Notes: generated by a model from the sequence alone, not told the origin. Positions 53,273 through 62,105 are shown, numbered from the stretch's first letter. The stretch is DNA of 64,000 nucleotides from Alistipes sp. (GCA_029059935.1 JAIDUZ010000069.1:1-64000), one strand, 5' to 3'. Translations and numbers: made by a program.

Positions 53273-55015
53273 TTATTCAAACTCCATTTCGTTGGTATTA
53301 GAAAAAGATTCCCAACCATCGGCTGCTCGATAGGCATCGGCACTGCCGATCGGAACATACAGCGGTATTGTTGGCCTGGGAACCCCATTAAACGCTGCGA
53401 AACCTATTGTCGGAGGCGTTTGAGCCTTGCAATAGATGCTTGCCAGGCCGCGGCAATTGTAGAATGCGTAGGACCCAATCGACGTCACACCGTTGCCAAT
53501 CGTTACGCTTGTCAGGCCGCGGCAATCCTCGAATGCGCGCTCTCCAATCGTCGTCACACTATTGGGAATCGTTATGCTTGTCAGACTGCTGCAATACTGG
53601 AATGCCCAGCTCCCAATTGTTGTTACGCCGTCGGGAATCGTTACGCTTGTCAAGCTGCTGCAATTGAAGAATGCGCTCATCCCAATTGACGTTACACTGT
53701 CGGGAATCGTTACGCTTGTCAAGCTGCTGCAATTGGAGAATGCGCCAAACCCAATCGACGTTACACTGTCGGGAATCGTTACACTTGTCAGGCGGCTGTA
53801 ATTGGAGAATGCGTAGGACCCAATCGACGTTACGCTATCGGGAATCACCAGCTCGTCGGTTATCAATTCACCATTCAAATACAAGTTCTGGGCATAAACC
53901 AGAGGATTGGAACTACCCCTATAGAATTCTATCGCACACCATTTTGCTATATCGGTAATATATACCCCTGTTAGGCTATTGCAATCGATGAATGCGTAGT
54001 TCTCAATCGACGTCACACTGTCAGGGATAGTTATGCTTGTCAGGTTGCTGCAACCCCTGAATGAGGAGTTACGGATAGTTTTCAGTGTCAGCGGTAGTTT
54101 GATGGATATCAACGATGTTTTTTCATAGAATAGTACAGGAAACGCCTTCAAATTCACATGTTCCATGTCGAGAACTGCGAGATTGGGGAGTTTTTCCAGA
54201 GTCGCAATATCCTTGTCGTTCAGATTGCCGATAACGGTCAAATCGGTAATTGTCGTTTTATCGTAGTCGGCCAGCAGTTTCGACAGGGTGCCCGCAGTTT
54301 TGACCTCGACTGTTTTACCGTCGAAAGATGCTTTAAGTTTAATTGTAACGTCTATTGCTGCCATAATGGTCTGCGAGCCGTTCGACACGGTAATAATTAC
54401 GCGATTATCGGTCGACGGTATTTTGACCGTGATTTTTATGGTTCCTTCCGTTGCCGAAGTCTGCGTTATATAGAACTCGTAGGCATTGTCGTTGTCGGGG
54501 TTCTGCATCTCGGCTTTTACTACGGTTTTATCACTGCCGCCCGTAATGGTATAGTGGACGGTCTTTGTCTCTCCGACGTTGAACTCCAACGAATTACCCT
54601 CGGCGAACGTAATGACGAGTTCTTCGGGAATGGGCTTTGCCGACACGGCGATTTCTGCCGTAACGGTCTGCGAGCCGTCCGACACGGTGACGATTATACG
54701 ATTCTCGTTCGACGGCTTTTTGGCCGTAATCGTAATCGTTCCCTCCGTTGCCGAAATCGGTGTCGTTTCTACGGTATAGGCATCGTCGGGGTTCTGCATC
54801 TCGACTTTCACCACGTTATTGGCACTGCCGCCCGTGATAGTGTAGTGGACGGTCTTGGTCTCGTCGACGTCGAACTGCAACGAATTGCCCTCGGCGAACA
54901 CAATCGCGAGTGGCTGAGGGTCGGGCAAATCGGGCGTCTCGACGCCGTCGTGCTTACTGCACGACGGGAACGCGGCCGCGATGAATAATGCGGCCAAAAG
55001 AAACAGTTTTTTCAT
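53273..55015 (-). CDS. BspA-like LRR surface lipoprotein (locus B, intact)
   Basis: This 580-residue protein has a lipoprotein signal (MKKLFLLAALFIAAAFPSC). Two Ig-like/BACON-type repeats (residues about 35-225) follow, then a linker (FDGKTVEVKTAGTLSKLLADYD) and about eight BspA-type leucine-rich repeats (LTSVTIPDSVTSIGFGAF). It ends with a cap (IPLYVPIGSADAYRAADGW). BspA-type proteins are surface adhesins or matrix binders. The ATG start is preferred to an upstream TTG because the signal starts there. It is the intact paralogue of the gene at 9715-11731, and about 320 nt of leader is shared. Confidence 0.9.
   Translation of the reverse strand: MKKLFLLAALFIAAAFPSCSKHDGVETPDLPDPQPLAIVFAEGNSLQFDVDETKTVHYTITGGSANNVVKVEMQNPDDAYTVETTPISATEGTITITAKKPSNENRIIVTVSDGSQTVTAEIAVSAKPIPEELVITFAEGNSLEFNVGETKTVHYTITGGSDKTVVKAEMQNPDNDNAYEFYITQTSATEGTIKITVKIPSTDNRVIITVSNGSQTIMAAIDVTIKLKASFDGKTVEVKTAGTLSKLLADYDKTTITDLTVIGNLNDKDIATLEKLPNLAVLDMEHVNLKAFPVLFYEKTSLISIKLPLTLKTIRNSSFRGCSNLTSITIPDSVTSIENYAFIDCNSLTGVYITDIAKWCAIEFYRGSSNPLVYAQNLYLNGELITDELVIPDSVTSIGSYAFSNYSRLTSVTIPDSVTSIGFGAFSNCSSLTSVTIPDSVTSIGMSAFFNCSSLTSVTIPDGVTTIGSWAFQYCSSLTSITIPNSVTTIGERAFEDCRGLTSVTIGNGVTSIGSYAFYNCRGLASIYCKAQTPPTIGFAAFNGVPRPTIPLYVPIGSADAYRAADGWESFSNTNEMEFE
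53410..54080 (-). repeat. 69-bp coding repeats (BspA-type LRR), locus B
   Basis: Tandem 69-bp units encode LTSVTIPDSVTSIGxxAFxxC. They are more diverged than in locus A, and one unit is replaced by a longer segment (LYLNGELITDELVIPDS) near 53840-53950. Confidence 0.82.
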
Positions 55016-55348
55016 AGCAATATAAATTTGAGTTTTCGAGTTCAAATTCTATTGCCGTATCAGCTCCGCTGCGGCGGGTTCGGGGTATGGGCAAAAAGAA
55101 AGTGTGGAGCCGATTTTCGTCTATCTAACTGAAGGTTGTGGCGAACCTTGAAACAAATAGACGATGCAATACCCCACACTTGGATAGAAATGGAGTACCT
55201 CGGTGCGTAGAGACGCACCTTGTCCATAGTCTATACAAGAAATGAGTGCCGTTCGTCGTCCTTGTTTCATAGAAAATTGCCACATTTTCAGTTAAGGACA
55301 GTGCGAAAACACTTTCAATATATGTCTGCTTCGGACAAAAGCCTCAGC
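55016..55348 (-). promoter_or_regulatory. Conserved structured 5' leader, LRR locus B
   Basis: This aligns with the locus A leader. Predicted helices (plus-strand coordinates) are: outer 55100-55107 with 55174-55181; inner 55117-55124 with 55157-55164 (TCGTCTAT/ATAGACGA, covarying with TCGTTTAT/ATAAACGA in A); hairpin AAGGTT/AACCTT at 55132-55149; and a 7-bp hairpin GGTGCGT/ACGCACC at 55202-55219. The last 35 nt before the ATG are nearly identical in both loci. Confidence 0.65.
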
Positions 55349-55352
55349 ACCG

Positions 55353-55384
55353 CAAAAATAGAAAATATTTCCCCGACGAACAAA
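55353..55384 (-). promoter_or_regulatory. Promoter of LRR locus B
   Basis: TTTG (55381-55384) and TATTTTTG (55353-55360) on the minus strand are spaced 20 nt, matching the locus A promoter in sequence context and distance to the gene. Confidence 0.72.
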
Positions 55385-55606
55385 CACTCTGCGGGATATT
55401 GCAGGCAAAAATTTCGAGAAAAGATTTCTGAAAATCAATATTGATCCGAAACTATGTTATTTCATCTTGGGGAAGAGTATTTCCGGACAAGAGGAATCGA
55501 AGCCTCATAACCGAATCATAAAAAAGTCGCCGTGCAACCCGAAAGCGGCACGGCGATAAGCGGTAAAAAAGAACGAGAATCAAGAAAGCGCCGAATCGGC
55601 GGAACA

Positions 55607-57274
55607 CTACTCGGATTCGGAAGATTCGGGAGATTCGGGAGATTCGGGAGATTCGGGAGATTCGGGAGATTCGGGAGATTCGGCAGCCGTGCCGGCAGTT
55701 TCCGGAACGGCGGCGGGAAGCACACAGACGAGATACCCGCCGACAACATGCGAATCGAGCCCGGCGACGAACCGCTGCATGGCCTCGTCGTGCCGCAGTT
55801 TCCGTTCGGACACCATCAGCACGCCGCCGGCGCCCTGTCCGGCCAGTGCTTCATCCGCGGAGATTTCAGTGATGGAGTGCCCCAGGTAAACATCCATGTT
55901 CTCGGGCCGCCGCACTTTCCAAACGTAATAACCGGCGAAATCGGACTGCTCCGCGGCAACTTCCTTGGCCGTGCGGCACAACTCGCCGTAGCCCAGCATG
56001 CTGTTGAAGCGAGGCAAGGCGAAACCGCCAACGAAAATCGCGCACAGCAGTCCGCCGGCCAAAACCTGGACCGAGCGATACATGTCCCGGCGCCGGAAAA
56101 GGAACCACAGCGTCGCAGCGCCTCCGGCCGAAAGCAGCGCCCCGGCCGCAAAGCACCACCCGTTACGCAGGAAAGCCGTCGCAGGCATCGAAGCCGCTAC
56201 AACGACCGCAGGCAACGCAAGCGTCCAGATGACGGCCGGCACCGCCAGTGCGGCCCGCATCCATCCGTTCACCCGCACCCGGGCCAACAGCGAGACCGCC
56301 GCATAGACAACGAACGGAAACGCCGGCGCCAGATAGACCGCCAGTTTGGAGCTGAACAGCGAGAGCATGACGAACGTGGTGAGCGCCGCCGAAAGAAAGA
56401 AACGTTCCGTTTCGTTCAGCCGCACGCGCTGCCGCCAGGCCGCCACGAAGACAACGGCCAGAAGCAGCGACCACGGAGCCAGCGAATACCACACCGACAT
56501 GCCGTAGAAATAGAACGGCGCCTTGTGGTGGAACGCATCGACGGCCCGGTCGAGCGTCTGATGGAAGAGGAGGTTGTCGAGATACTCCGTGCCGCCCTCG
56601 GCCCATACGGCCGAGAACCACAAAGCGCACCCCGCCAGCAGAATGCCCCATGTCCGCCAGCCCCAATAACGGCCTATCTGCCGCCACTGCCGCTGCACGA
56701 CGAGGAAAACGACGGTCGACAGCAACGGCACGAGCAGCCCCACGGGCCCTTTAGTGAAGAGGGCCATGAAAGCATAGAGCGGAAAGAGCATCGCGGCCCG
56801 GCGGCTGTCGCCCTCGCCGGTGTAAAGACGCCAAAAAGCATGGAGCGACAGCACGATGAACATGCACATGAGCATGTCCATGCGCAGGAAGACGGCGAGG
56901 CCCAGGAAAAGCCCGCAGGTCATCGTCATCCACGCTCCGGCCGCCCGCATCCGTTCGTCGAGCGCCGGACGCACCCAACGGTCCATCGTACGGAGGATGA
57001 CCAACGCCGGGAAGAACGAGAAGAGCGACAGGAACCACATGCAGTGCGCACCGAACAACAGCCTGCCCGCCATGACGATCCACAGATAGAGGGGCGGTTT
57101 GTCGGCATAGGCGGCACCGTGGGAGGTAAAGGCGAAAAAATGCCCCTCGCGGATGGCTTCATCGGCAATGCTGAGATACCGCAGTTCGTTGGAGGGCGTG
57201 AAATCGCGCAGCACCATCACGGGCAGCAGCGCCATGAAGAAAAGGCAGAAAAGCAGACGTAGCGACTTGTTCAT
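55607..57274 (-). CDS. ArnT-like (GT83/PMT superfamily) glycosyltransferase with Glu-Ser-Pro tail
   Basis: This 555-residue inner-membrane protein has about 12 helices. Its first periplasmic loop shows the GT-C pattern DFTPSNELRYLSIADEAIREG and YADKPPLYLW, as in ArnT/Rgt enzymes that move a sugar from a polyprenyl phosphate to lipid A or another surface glycan. The C-terminus is a low-complexity ESP tail coded by a 9-bp tandem repeat. It is the last gene of the operon and overlaps the LAB_N gene by 4 bp. The transferred sugar is unknown. Confidence 0.85.
   Translation of the reverse strand: MNKSLRLLFCLFFMALLPVMVLRDFTPSNELRYLSIADEAIREGHFFAFTSHGAAYADKPPLYLWIVMAGRLLFGAHCMWFLSLFSFFPALVILRTMDRWVRPALDERMRAAGAWMTMTCGLFLGLAVFLRMDMLMCMFIVLSLHAFWRLYTGEGDSRRAAMLFPLYAFMALFTKGPVGLLVPLLSTVVFLVVQRQWRQIGRYWGWRTWGILLAGCALWFSAVWAEGGTEYLDNLLFHQTLDRAVDAFHHKAPFYFYGMSVWYSLAPWSLLLAVVFVAAWRQRVRLNETERFFLSAALTTFVMLSLFSSKLAVYLAPAFPFVVYAAVSLLARVRVNGWMRAALAVPAVIWTLALPAVVVAASMPATAFLRNGWCFAAGALLSAGGAATLWFLFRRRDMYRSVQVLAGGLLCAIFVGGFALPRFNSMLGYGELCRTAKEVAAEQSDFAGYYVWKVRRPENMDVYLGHSITEISADEALAGQGAGGVLMVSERKLRHDEAMQRFVAGLDSHVVGGYLVCVLPAAVPETAGTAAESPESPESPESPESPESPESSESE
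55614..55685 (-). repeat. 9-bp tandem repeat coding (Glu-Ser-Pro)n
   Basis: There are about eight copies of the unit GATTCGGGA (plus strand), mostly perfect, at the 3' end of the glycosyltransferase gene. The unit is a multiple of three, so copy-number change lengthens or shortens the tail without a frameshift. Confidence 0.92.
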
Positions 57275-57897
57275 GACCGATGTTTTTTACCGATGAAAAG
57301 ATTGCGGACGTAGGCGGCGAATCCGACCGACTGGCCGAGAATCAGCACGGGGTCATGACGCACGATGCCGTAGAGCACAATCATGCCCGAGCCCGCCAGC
57401 GACATGGCCCAGAACCCGGCCGGCAGCACCGATTCGCCGCGCCGGACGGAGCAGAACCACTGATAGATGAAGCGGAGCGAGAAAATCAGCTGTCCGCACG
57501 AACCGAACAGCAGCAGTCCGAAAGGCACCTCGTCGTTTTGCAGGAAGGTGCGGAAGAAGAGCGGCGCGTTGTGCCCGATGGCAATCAGCGCAGCAACGGG
57601 CGTCAGCAGCAACAGGACCCGGAAAAGAAGCGGCACAGGGCGCCACAGCCCCTTCGAGTCGAGGTTCCAAAGATAGATATAGTAGGAGACCAGCTGCCCG
57701 AGGATGATGGCGAAATCGTCGCGCAGCCAGCCGTAGCAGAACAGCAGCCACGACCCGGCCACGCTGCATATCCAGTAGGCCGAGGGCGAAACGACCGCTT
57801 TGGCCCGTTCCGAAAGCACCCATTGCACAAGAATGCGCGCCGAAAAAAACGCCTGAGCCAAGAACCCTACGGCGTATATCCACCAGGCCGTCGTCAT
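57271..57897 (-). CDS. LAB_N-type membrane protein, internally duplicated
   Basis: This 208-residue membrane protein has two homologous halves. Half 1 is marked by FFSARILVQWVLSERAK, WICSVAGSWLLFCYGWLRDD and IILGQLVSYYIYLWNL. Half 2 is marked by IFSLRFIYQWFCSVRRGE, WAMSLAGSGMIVLYGIVRHD and LILGQSVGFAAYVRNL. Each half is a LAB_N unit (lipid-A-disaccharide synthase N-terminal domain), a small 3-helix membrane fold. A flippase or scaffold for the lipid-linked sugar made by the neighbours is a reasonable inference. It overlaps both neighbours by 4 bp. Confidence 0.83.
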   Translation of the reverse strand: MTTAWWIYAVGFLAQAFFSARILVQWVLSERAKAVVSPSAYWICSVAGSWLLFCYGWLRDDFAIILGQLVSYYIYLWNLDSKGLWRPVPLLFRVLLLLTPVAALIAIGHNAPLFFRTFLQNDEVPFGLLLFGSCGQLIFSLRFIYQWFCSVRRGESVLPAGFWAMSLAGSGMIVLYGIVRHDPVLILGQSVGFAAYVRNLFIGKKHRS

Positions 57898-58625
57898 AGA
57901 CTGCGCTCGGCAACGGTGTAATTGATATAGCGTTTCTTCATCCAGCGATAGGCGAAGCAGTCGACCAGCGGACCGATCAGACGGTTCCACATGCTGAATT
58001 TCGAGACACCGGCCGTCCTCGGGAAGTGACGCACGGCAATCTCCTTGTAGTCGCATCCCTCCTGCAGGCGAATCAGCGCAGGCAGGAAGCGGTGCATGCC
58101 CTTGAAGAAAGGAATGCGCCGCGCAGCATCGGTGTGCAGCACCTTGAGCGGACACCCCGTGTCGGTGGCGTCGTCGTGGGTCATCATCCGGCGGAATCCG
58201 TTGGCGAAGCGCGACTGGAAGCGTTTGAAGCCGGTGTCCTTGCGGTCGGCGCGAATACCCGTCACCAAAGCATAGTCGGCCGCATGGGGCAGCAGCAGTT
58301 CGAAATCTTCGGGCGTGGTCTGCAAATCGGCGTCGATATATCCCACGAGCGGCGATTCGGTGCTGTCGATTCCGGCCTTAATGGCGGCGCTCAGTCCCGC
58401 ATTGCAGGCGAACGAAATGTAGTAGCAGTGCGCCACCCGGTCGCAGAGCGTGCGGATGCCTTGCAGGCTGTCGTCCGACGAGCCGTCGTTGACGAAGAGC
58501 ACGCAGGTCGGCCGCGAGGCCGCCGCAAGATAGGCCCGGAATGCGTTTTCGAGCTTCTCCATGTTGGCCGATTCGTTATAGATGGGCACAACGACGGTAA
58601 AGTCGTATTCGGAGGTTTTATTCAT
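57894..58625 (-). CDS. GT2 polyprenyl-phosphate glycosyltransferase (DPM1-like)
   Basis: This 243-residue GT-A enzyme probably loads a nucleotide sugar on polyprenyl phosphate. It has VVVPIYNESANM near residue 11, FVNDGSSDDSLQ, YIDADLQTTPED with the metal DxD, the DTGCPLKVLHTDAARRI block, and RHFPRTAGVSKF, as in ArnC/DPM1/RgtE-type transferases. It lacks C-terminal membrane helices. It overlaps the upstream ArnT-like gene by 8 bp and LAB_N by 4 bp. Confidence 0.88.
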   Translation of the reverse strand: MNKTSEYDFTVVVPIYNESANMEKLENAFRAYLAAASRPTCVLFVNDGSSDDSLQGIRTLCDRVAHCYYISFACNAGLSAAIKAGIDSTESPLVGYIDADLQTTPEDFELLLPHAADYALVTGIRADRKDTGFKRFQSRFANGFRRMMTHDDATDTGCPLKVLHTDAARRIPFFKGMHRFLPALIRLQEGCDYKEIAVRHFPRTAGVSKFSMWNRLIGPLVDCFAYRWMKKRYINYTVAERSL

Positions 58626-60249
58626 CTTTTTGCAACAGATAGAGGTTGTATATGAATCGTTCGTTGTAGCGTTTGGCCGATTTCTGCCGTTGGTTGTCGT
58701 CGAAGCGGCCCACGAAAGCGGCTTTCACCCCAGCGAAAGGCACCCGCGGCGCATCGGCCTCGTGGAGCAGCAGCACGAAAGGCAGCGCCCCGGCCACGGC
58801 CGCGGAGTCGGTCAGCGAGAGGGGCCGGATCGTGCGCCCGGCTTCGTAGAGGATCTCCGGACGCGGCGCATCGTCGGCCGCATCGTAGCGGAAAGGAATC
58901 CCCTGCAGCAACGGCATCGTGCGCACGGCCCGGATGCTCTGCCGCTCGCGGTTGTTGGCTATCGCCCCTACGTAGGGCATCAGCACCGTCTCGGCAACAA
59001 GGAAAAGGGCGACGACTCCATAGAGGAATTGCTTCGGAGCATAGCGCAAAGAGCAGAACCACAGCCAGGCGGCAACGGCAATCAAGAGCGCCGACAGCCC
59101 CGCCATCGGCCACAGCTCAATCAGGCCGGGCCGGAACAGAAAGAGGTAGAGCCCCACCGGCAGCACCGTCGCCACAGCGGCTATAAGCAGCGTATCGACG
59201 CGGAAAAACCACTTGTCCGTCCGCGAGAACCAGCCGTCGTCGCGCATGCGCTGCCAGCAGTTGAAAAGGTATCCCACCGTATAGGCCGCAGGCACAAGAA
59301 TCGGAAGCAGGTAGCGGGGTTTCTTCTCCGGCACGCACGAGAGCAGGACAAGCATAAGCACCATCCACACCAGCGGGAAAAGATACTCCCGGCGGGATTC
59401 CGTCGACCTGCGGCGCCAGTATCCGACGACGAGTGCCGACAGAAGCGTCAGCGCCCACACGCCCGTCTCCCAGAAGAATCCCCAGTAATACCACCAGGGG
59501 CGGGTGTTGTAGCTGACCCAGGCGCCCGATTCCTTGCGGACTACGGCGTCCAGCTGTTCCGGATAGAAAAGATAGAGCCCAGCATGCCAGAAACCGCCGG
59601 TCGCCAAGCATACCAGCACCATGGCGGCCGCGGGCCATCCTTTGCCGCGCAGCGAACCCACCCGGAAGAGCCCCGCCGTCAGCATGAACGGCAGCAGCAG
59701 AGCGAAAAACGCTACGGGCCCCTTGCTCAAAAACGACAGTCCCATGAAAAGACCCGCCGCAAGAAAAGAGCCCCAGTTCCGGCCTTCGCGAAGCAAGCCT
59801 CGAAGCAGCAGCCATATCGCCCCCATCATAAAGGCATGGCAATAGATGTCCCACGTGGCCGTACGCCCCATCAGAATAAGGCTGTACGAGGTGCACAGCA
59901 CCAGCGACGAAAAGAATGCCTGCCGCCGGTCGCGCGTCAGCAGGTCGCCGCAGAGGTAGAAGAACAGCACCAGCATCATGGCCGCCACACCGGCCGCAGC
60001 GCGTTGCAGGGCCAGGTTGTCGGGCGAAAGCATCTCCACGCCCGCCGCTATCCACGTAGGCAGGGGCGGCTTCTCCAGGCGCAGTTCGCCGTTGAGCGTC
60101 GGCACGAACCAGTCGCCGCTCTCCACGATTTCGCGTGCGGTCACCAGGTTGCGGCACTCCATGATGTCGGGCAGGATCGTGCGGTTGTGAACGATGAAGG
60201 CCGCGACCGACACCAGCAGCAGAATCAACAGATGCTTGGCTCGCGACAT
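58618..60249 (-). CDS. ArnT-like (GT83/PMT superfamily) glycosyltransferase
   Basis: This 543-residue membrane protein has about 12 helices and the GT-C first loop (DIMECRNLVTAREIVESGDW and LRLEKPPLPTW). It is closely related in plan to the second enzyme at 55607 but has no ESP tail. The C-terminal domain is periplasmic (ILYEAGRTIRPL). It probably transfers a sugar from a polyprenyl phosphate to a surface glycolipid. It begins 3 bp after the epimerase gene. Confidence 0.87.
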   Translation of the reverse strand: MSRAKHLLILLLVSVAAFIVHNRTILPDIMECRNLVTAREIVESGDWFVPTLNGELRLEKPPLPTWIAAGVEMLSPDNLALQRAAAGVAAMMLVLFFYLCGDLLTRDRRQAFFSSLVLCTSYSLILMGRTATWDIYCHAFMMGAIWLLLRGLLREGRNWGSFLAAGLFMGLSFLSKGPVAFFALLLPFMLTAGLFRVGSLRGKGWPAAAMVLVCLATGGFWHAGLYLFYPEQLDAVVRKESGAWVSYNTRPWWYYWGFFWETGVWALTLLSALVVGYWRRRSTESRREYLFPLVWMVLMLVLLSCVPEKKPRYLLPILVPAAYTVGYLFNCWQRMRDDGWFSRTDKWFFRVDTLLIAAVATVLPVGLYLFLFRPGLIELWPMAGLSALLIAVAAWLWFCSLRYAPKQFLYGVVALFLVAETVLMPYVGAIANNRERQSIRAVRTMPLLQGIPFRYDAADDAPRPEILYEAGRTIRPLSLTDSAAVAGALPFVLLLHEADAPRVPFAGVKAAFVGRFDDNQRQKSAKRYNERFIYNLYLLQKDE

Positions 60250-60252
60250 GGT

Positions 60253-61272
60253 TCAGAAGGTCTTGCGTAAGGGGTTTTCAGCCGAAAGGTACCACGCTGC
60301 AAAACGTCCGATACCTTCGCGGAGCGTCGTGCGCGGGCAGTAGCCTACGGCCTGCTCCAGTTTGCGCGTGTCGGCATAGGTCAGATGCACGTCGCCCGGC
60401 TGCATGGGTTGCAGGTCGAGTTCCGCCTTGCGACCGAGCACGTCTTCCAGCGTACGGATAAAATCCATCAGCTGCATGGGACTACCGCAGCCGATGTTGT
60501 AGATGTCGGTCGGCACATCGCCCGCCGGGGCCTTGTCCAGCAGGCGGACGATTCCCTCCACTATGTCGTCCACATAGGTGAAATCGCGGGCCATGTCGCC
60601 GCGGTTGAAGACACGGATGGGCCGCCCGGCCAAAATAGCCTCCGTGAAGAGCATCGGCGCCATGTCGGGACGGCCCCACGGACCGTAGACCGTGAAGAAG
60701 CGCAGCCCCGTGGAGGGTACACCGTAGAGCCGGGCATAGACTCGGGCCGTCAGTTCGTTGGAGCGTTTGGTCGCAGCGTAGAGCGACACGGGGTCGTTCA
60801 CGGGGTCCGATTCCGAGAAAGGCACTTTCGTGTTGCCGCCGTAGACCGAGCTCGACGAAGCATAAATCAAGTGACGGACAGGATAGTGGCGGCAGCATTC
60901 CAGCAGATTCACGAACCCCATCAGGTTGCTGTCCACATAGGCGTAGGGGTTCTCCAGCGAGTAGCGCACCCCGGCCTGGGCCGCCAGATTGACCGCCGCG
61001 TCGAACTTCTCGGCAGCGAACAGCTGCGCCAACCCTTCGCGGTCTTCAAGATTCATCCGGCGGAACCGCAGCTGCGGAAACCGGGTGCTCCGGCATTCGT
61101 CGCCACGCTCCGCATCGGCAATGCCCAAGTCGGCCAGCCGGGCCAGCTTGAGCCGCACATCATAGTAGTCGTTGAGCGAGTCGATGCCCACCACTTCATC
61201 GCCCTTCGCGAGCAGTGCATGCGTCAGATGATGACCGATGAATCCGGCCGCTCCCGTAACCAGTATCTTCAT
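60253..61272 (-). CDS. NAD-dependent epimerase, UDP-glucuronate 4-epimerase-like
   Basis: This 339-residue SDR epimerase has VTGAAGFIGHHLTHALL at residues 4-20, DSLNDYYDVRLK (the hallmark of UDP-glucuronate epimerases), NLAAQAGVRYSLENPYAYVDSN, SSSSVYGGN, the catalytic YAATKRSNE and RFFTVYGPWGRPDMA. The likely product is UDP-galacturonate. ATG 61272 is chosen; the longer frame crosses the -7 box. It is the first gene of the operon, with a consensus promoter at 61369-61399 and a leader of about 90 nt. Confidence 0.9.
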   Translation of the reverse strand: MKILVTGAAGFIGHHLTHALLAKGDEVVGIDSLNDYYDVRLKLARLADLGIADAERGDECRSTRFPQLRFRRMNLEDREGLAQLFAAEKFDAAVNLAAQAGVRYSLENPYAYVDSNLMGFVNLLECCRHYPVRHLIYASSSSVYGGNTKVPFSESDPVNDPVSLYAATKRSNELTARVYARLYGVPSTGLRFFTVYGPWGRPDMAPMLFTEAILAGRPIRVFNRGDMARDFTYVDDIVEGIVRLLDKAPAGDVPTDIYNIGCGSPMQLMDFIRTLEDVLGRKAELDLQPMQPGDVHLTYADTRKLEQAVGYCPRTTLREGIGRFAAWYLSAENPLRKTF

Positions 61273-61368
61273 GTTCCGTTTCTTCTTGTTCGCCGCGGCT
61301 CCGACGCCGACGCCGGATACCGCACTGCCGCCCGCCTCAACAGCACAGGCCGGCATGCGTTTCCGATA

Positions 61369-61399
61369 CAAAGTTACCTTTTTTATCCGTTCCCTCCAA
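61369..61399 (-). promoter_or_regulatory. Promoter for the epimerase-glycosyltransferase operon
   Basis: TTG (61397-61399) and TAACTTTG (61369-61376) on the minus strand, 20 nt apart, are a full consensus match. Confidence 0.75.
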
Positions 61400-61571
61400 T
61401 TTTTCAGCCCCTAAAAGCAGTTCTTTTTCAGCGTGGTTTCGTCGCTTCCGCATCGCCCGGATTGGTTCGATTCCGCACTCGGTTCGCCGGAAACACCCCT
61501 ATCCCCTGCCTTTCCGGCATATCCGCCAGCCGTTCACAAAACATCATTTACTCGCATCCGTACAGATGCAT

Positions 61572-62105
61572 TTATCTGCGCTTGTAAACAACCTCCACGA
61601 CTCCATTGTAGTTCAACGTATCCACCAGACTCAGATTTATCGCACCGCCTATTTCTTCGAATAACTTGATGCCCCCGCCGAGGATGGTCGGTATTATCGA
61701 GATGTGGAACATATCTATCGAATCTTCTTTCAGCAATTGATTTACAACGTCTGCCCCTCCGCAAATCCAAATATTCTTTCCCGTTTCTTTCTTAAGAATG
61801 TCTATCAGCCGGCATGGATCCGTATGCGTGAATTTTATGTCCTTCGTGTCTGCCATCGATGCATCATGGGTCAATACGTAGGTCGTAGCTCCCGCATACG
61901 GCCACTTGCCGGGCGACAGCTCCGTCGTTATCTGTTCGTAGGTTCTCTTTCCCATGACAACGGTATCTATGCCGTCGAAAAAAGGCGAATAGGTATCCCG
62001 CATTTCTTCGGAATCATCTTGTCCTTTTATCCAGTTTACGGTTTTTTGGCGGTCTGCTATGTATCCGTCAAGACTCATTGCAATATATAGGACAACCTTT
62101 TTCAT
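61572..62105 (-). CDS. DHFR-like / RibD C-terminal domain protein
   Basis: This 177-residue reductase-fold protein begins KVVLYIAMSLDGYIAD and has VVMGKRTYEQI, WICGGADVVNQLL and ILGGGIKLFEEIG, as in the YwjB/YyaP branch of the DHFR superfamily. It probably binds NADPH; the substrate is unknown, and it is not the essential FolA. The codons are clearly AT-richer than the neighbours, suggesting recent transfer. A -7 box lies at 62144-62151. Confidence 0.9.
   Translation of the reverse strand: MKKVVLYIAMSLDGYIADRQKTVNWIKGQDDSEEMRDTYSPFFDGIDTVVMGKRTYEQITTELSPGKWPYAGATTYVLTHDASMADTKDIKFTHTDPCRLIDILKKETGKNIWICGGADVVNQLLKEDSIDMFHISIIPTILGGGIKLFEEIGGAINLSLVDTLNYNGVVEVVYKRR

Noticed and set aside
55614-55685. 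Direct-repeat origin or iteron cluster
   Set aside because: The 9-bp repeats lie inside a coding frame and encode an ESP tail; no replication gene is near.
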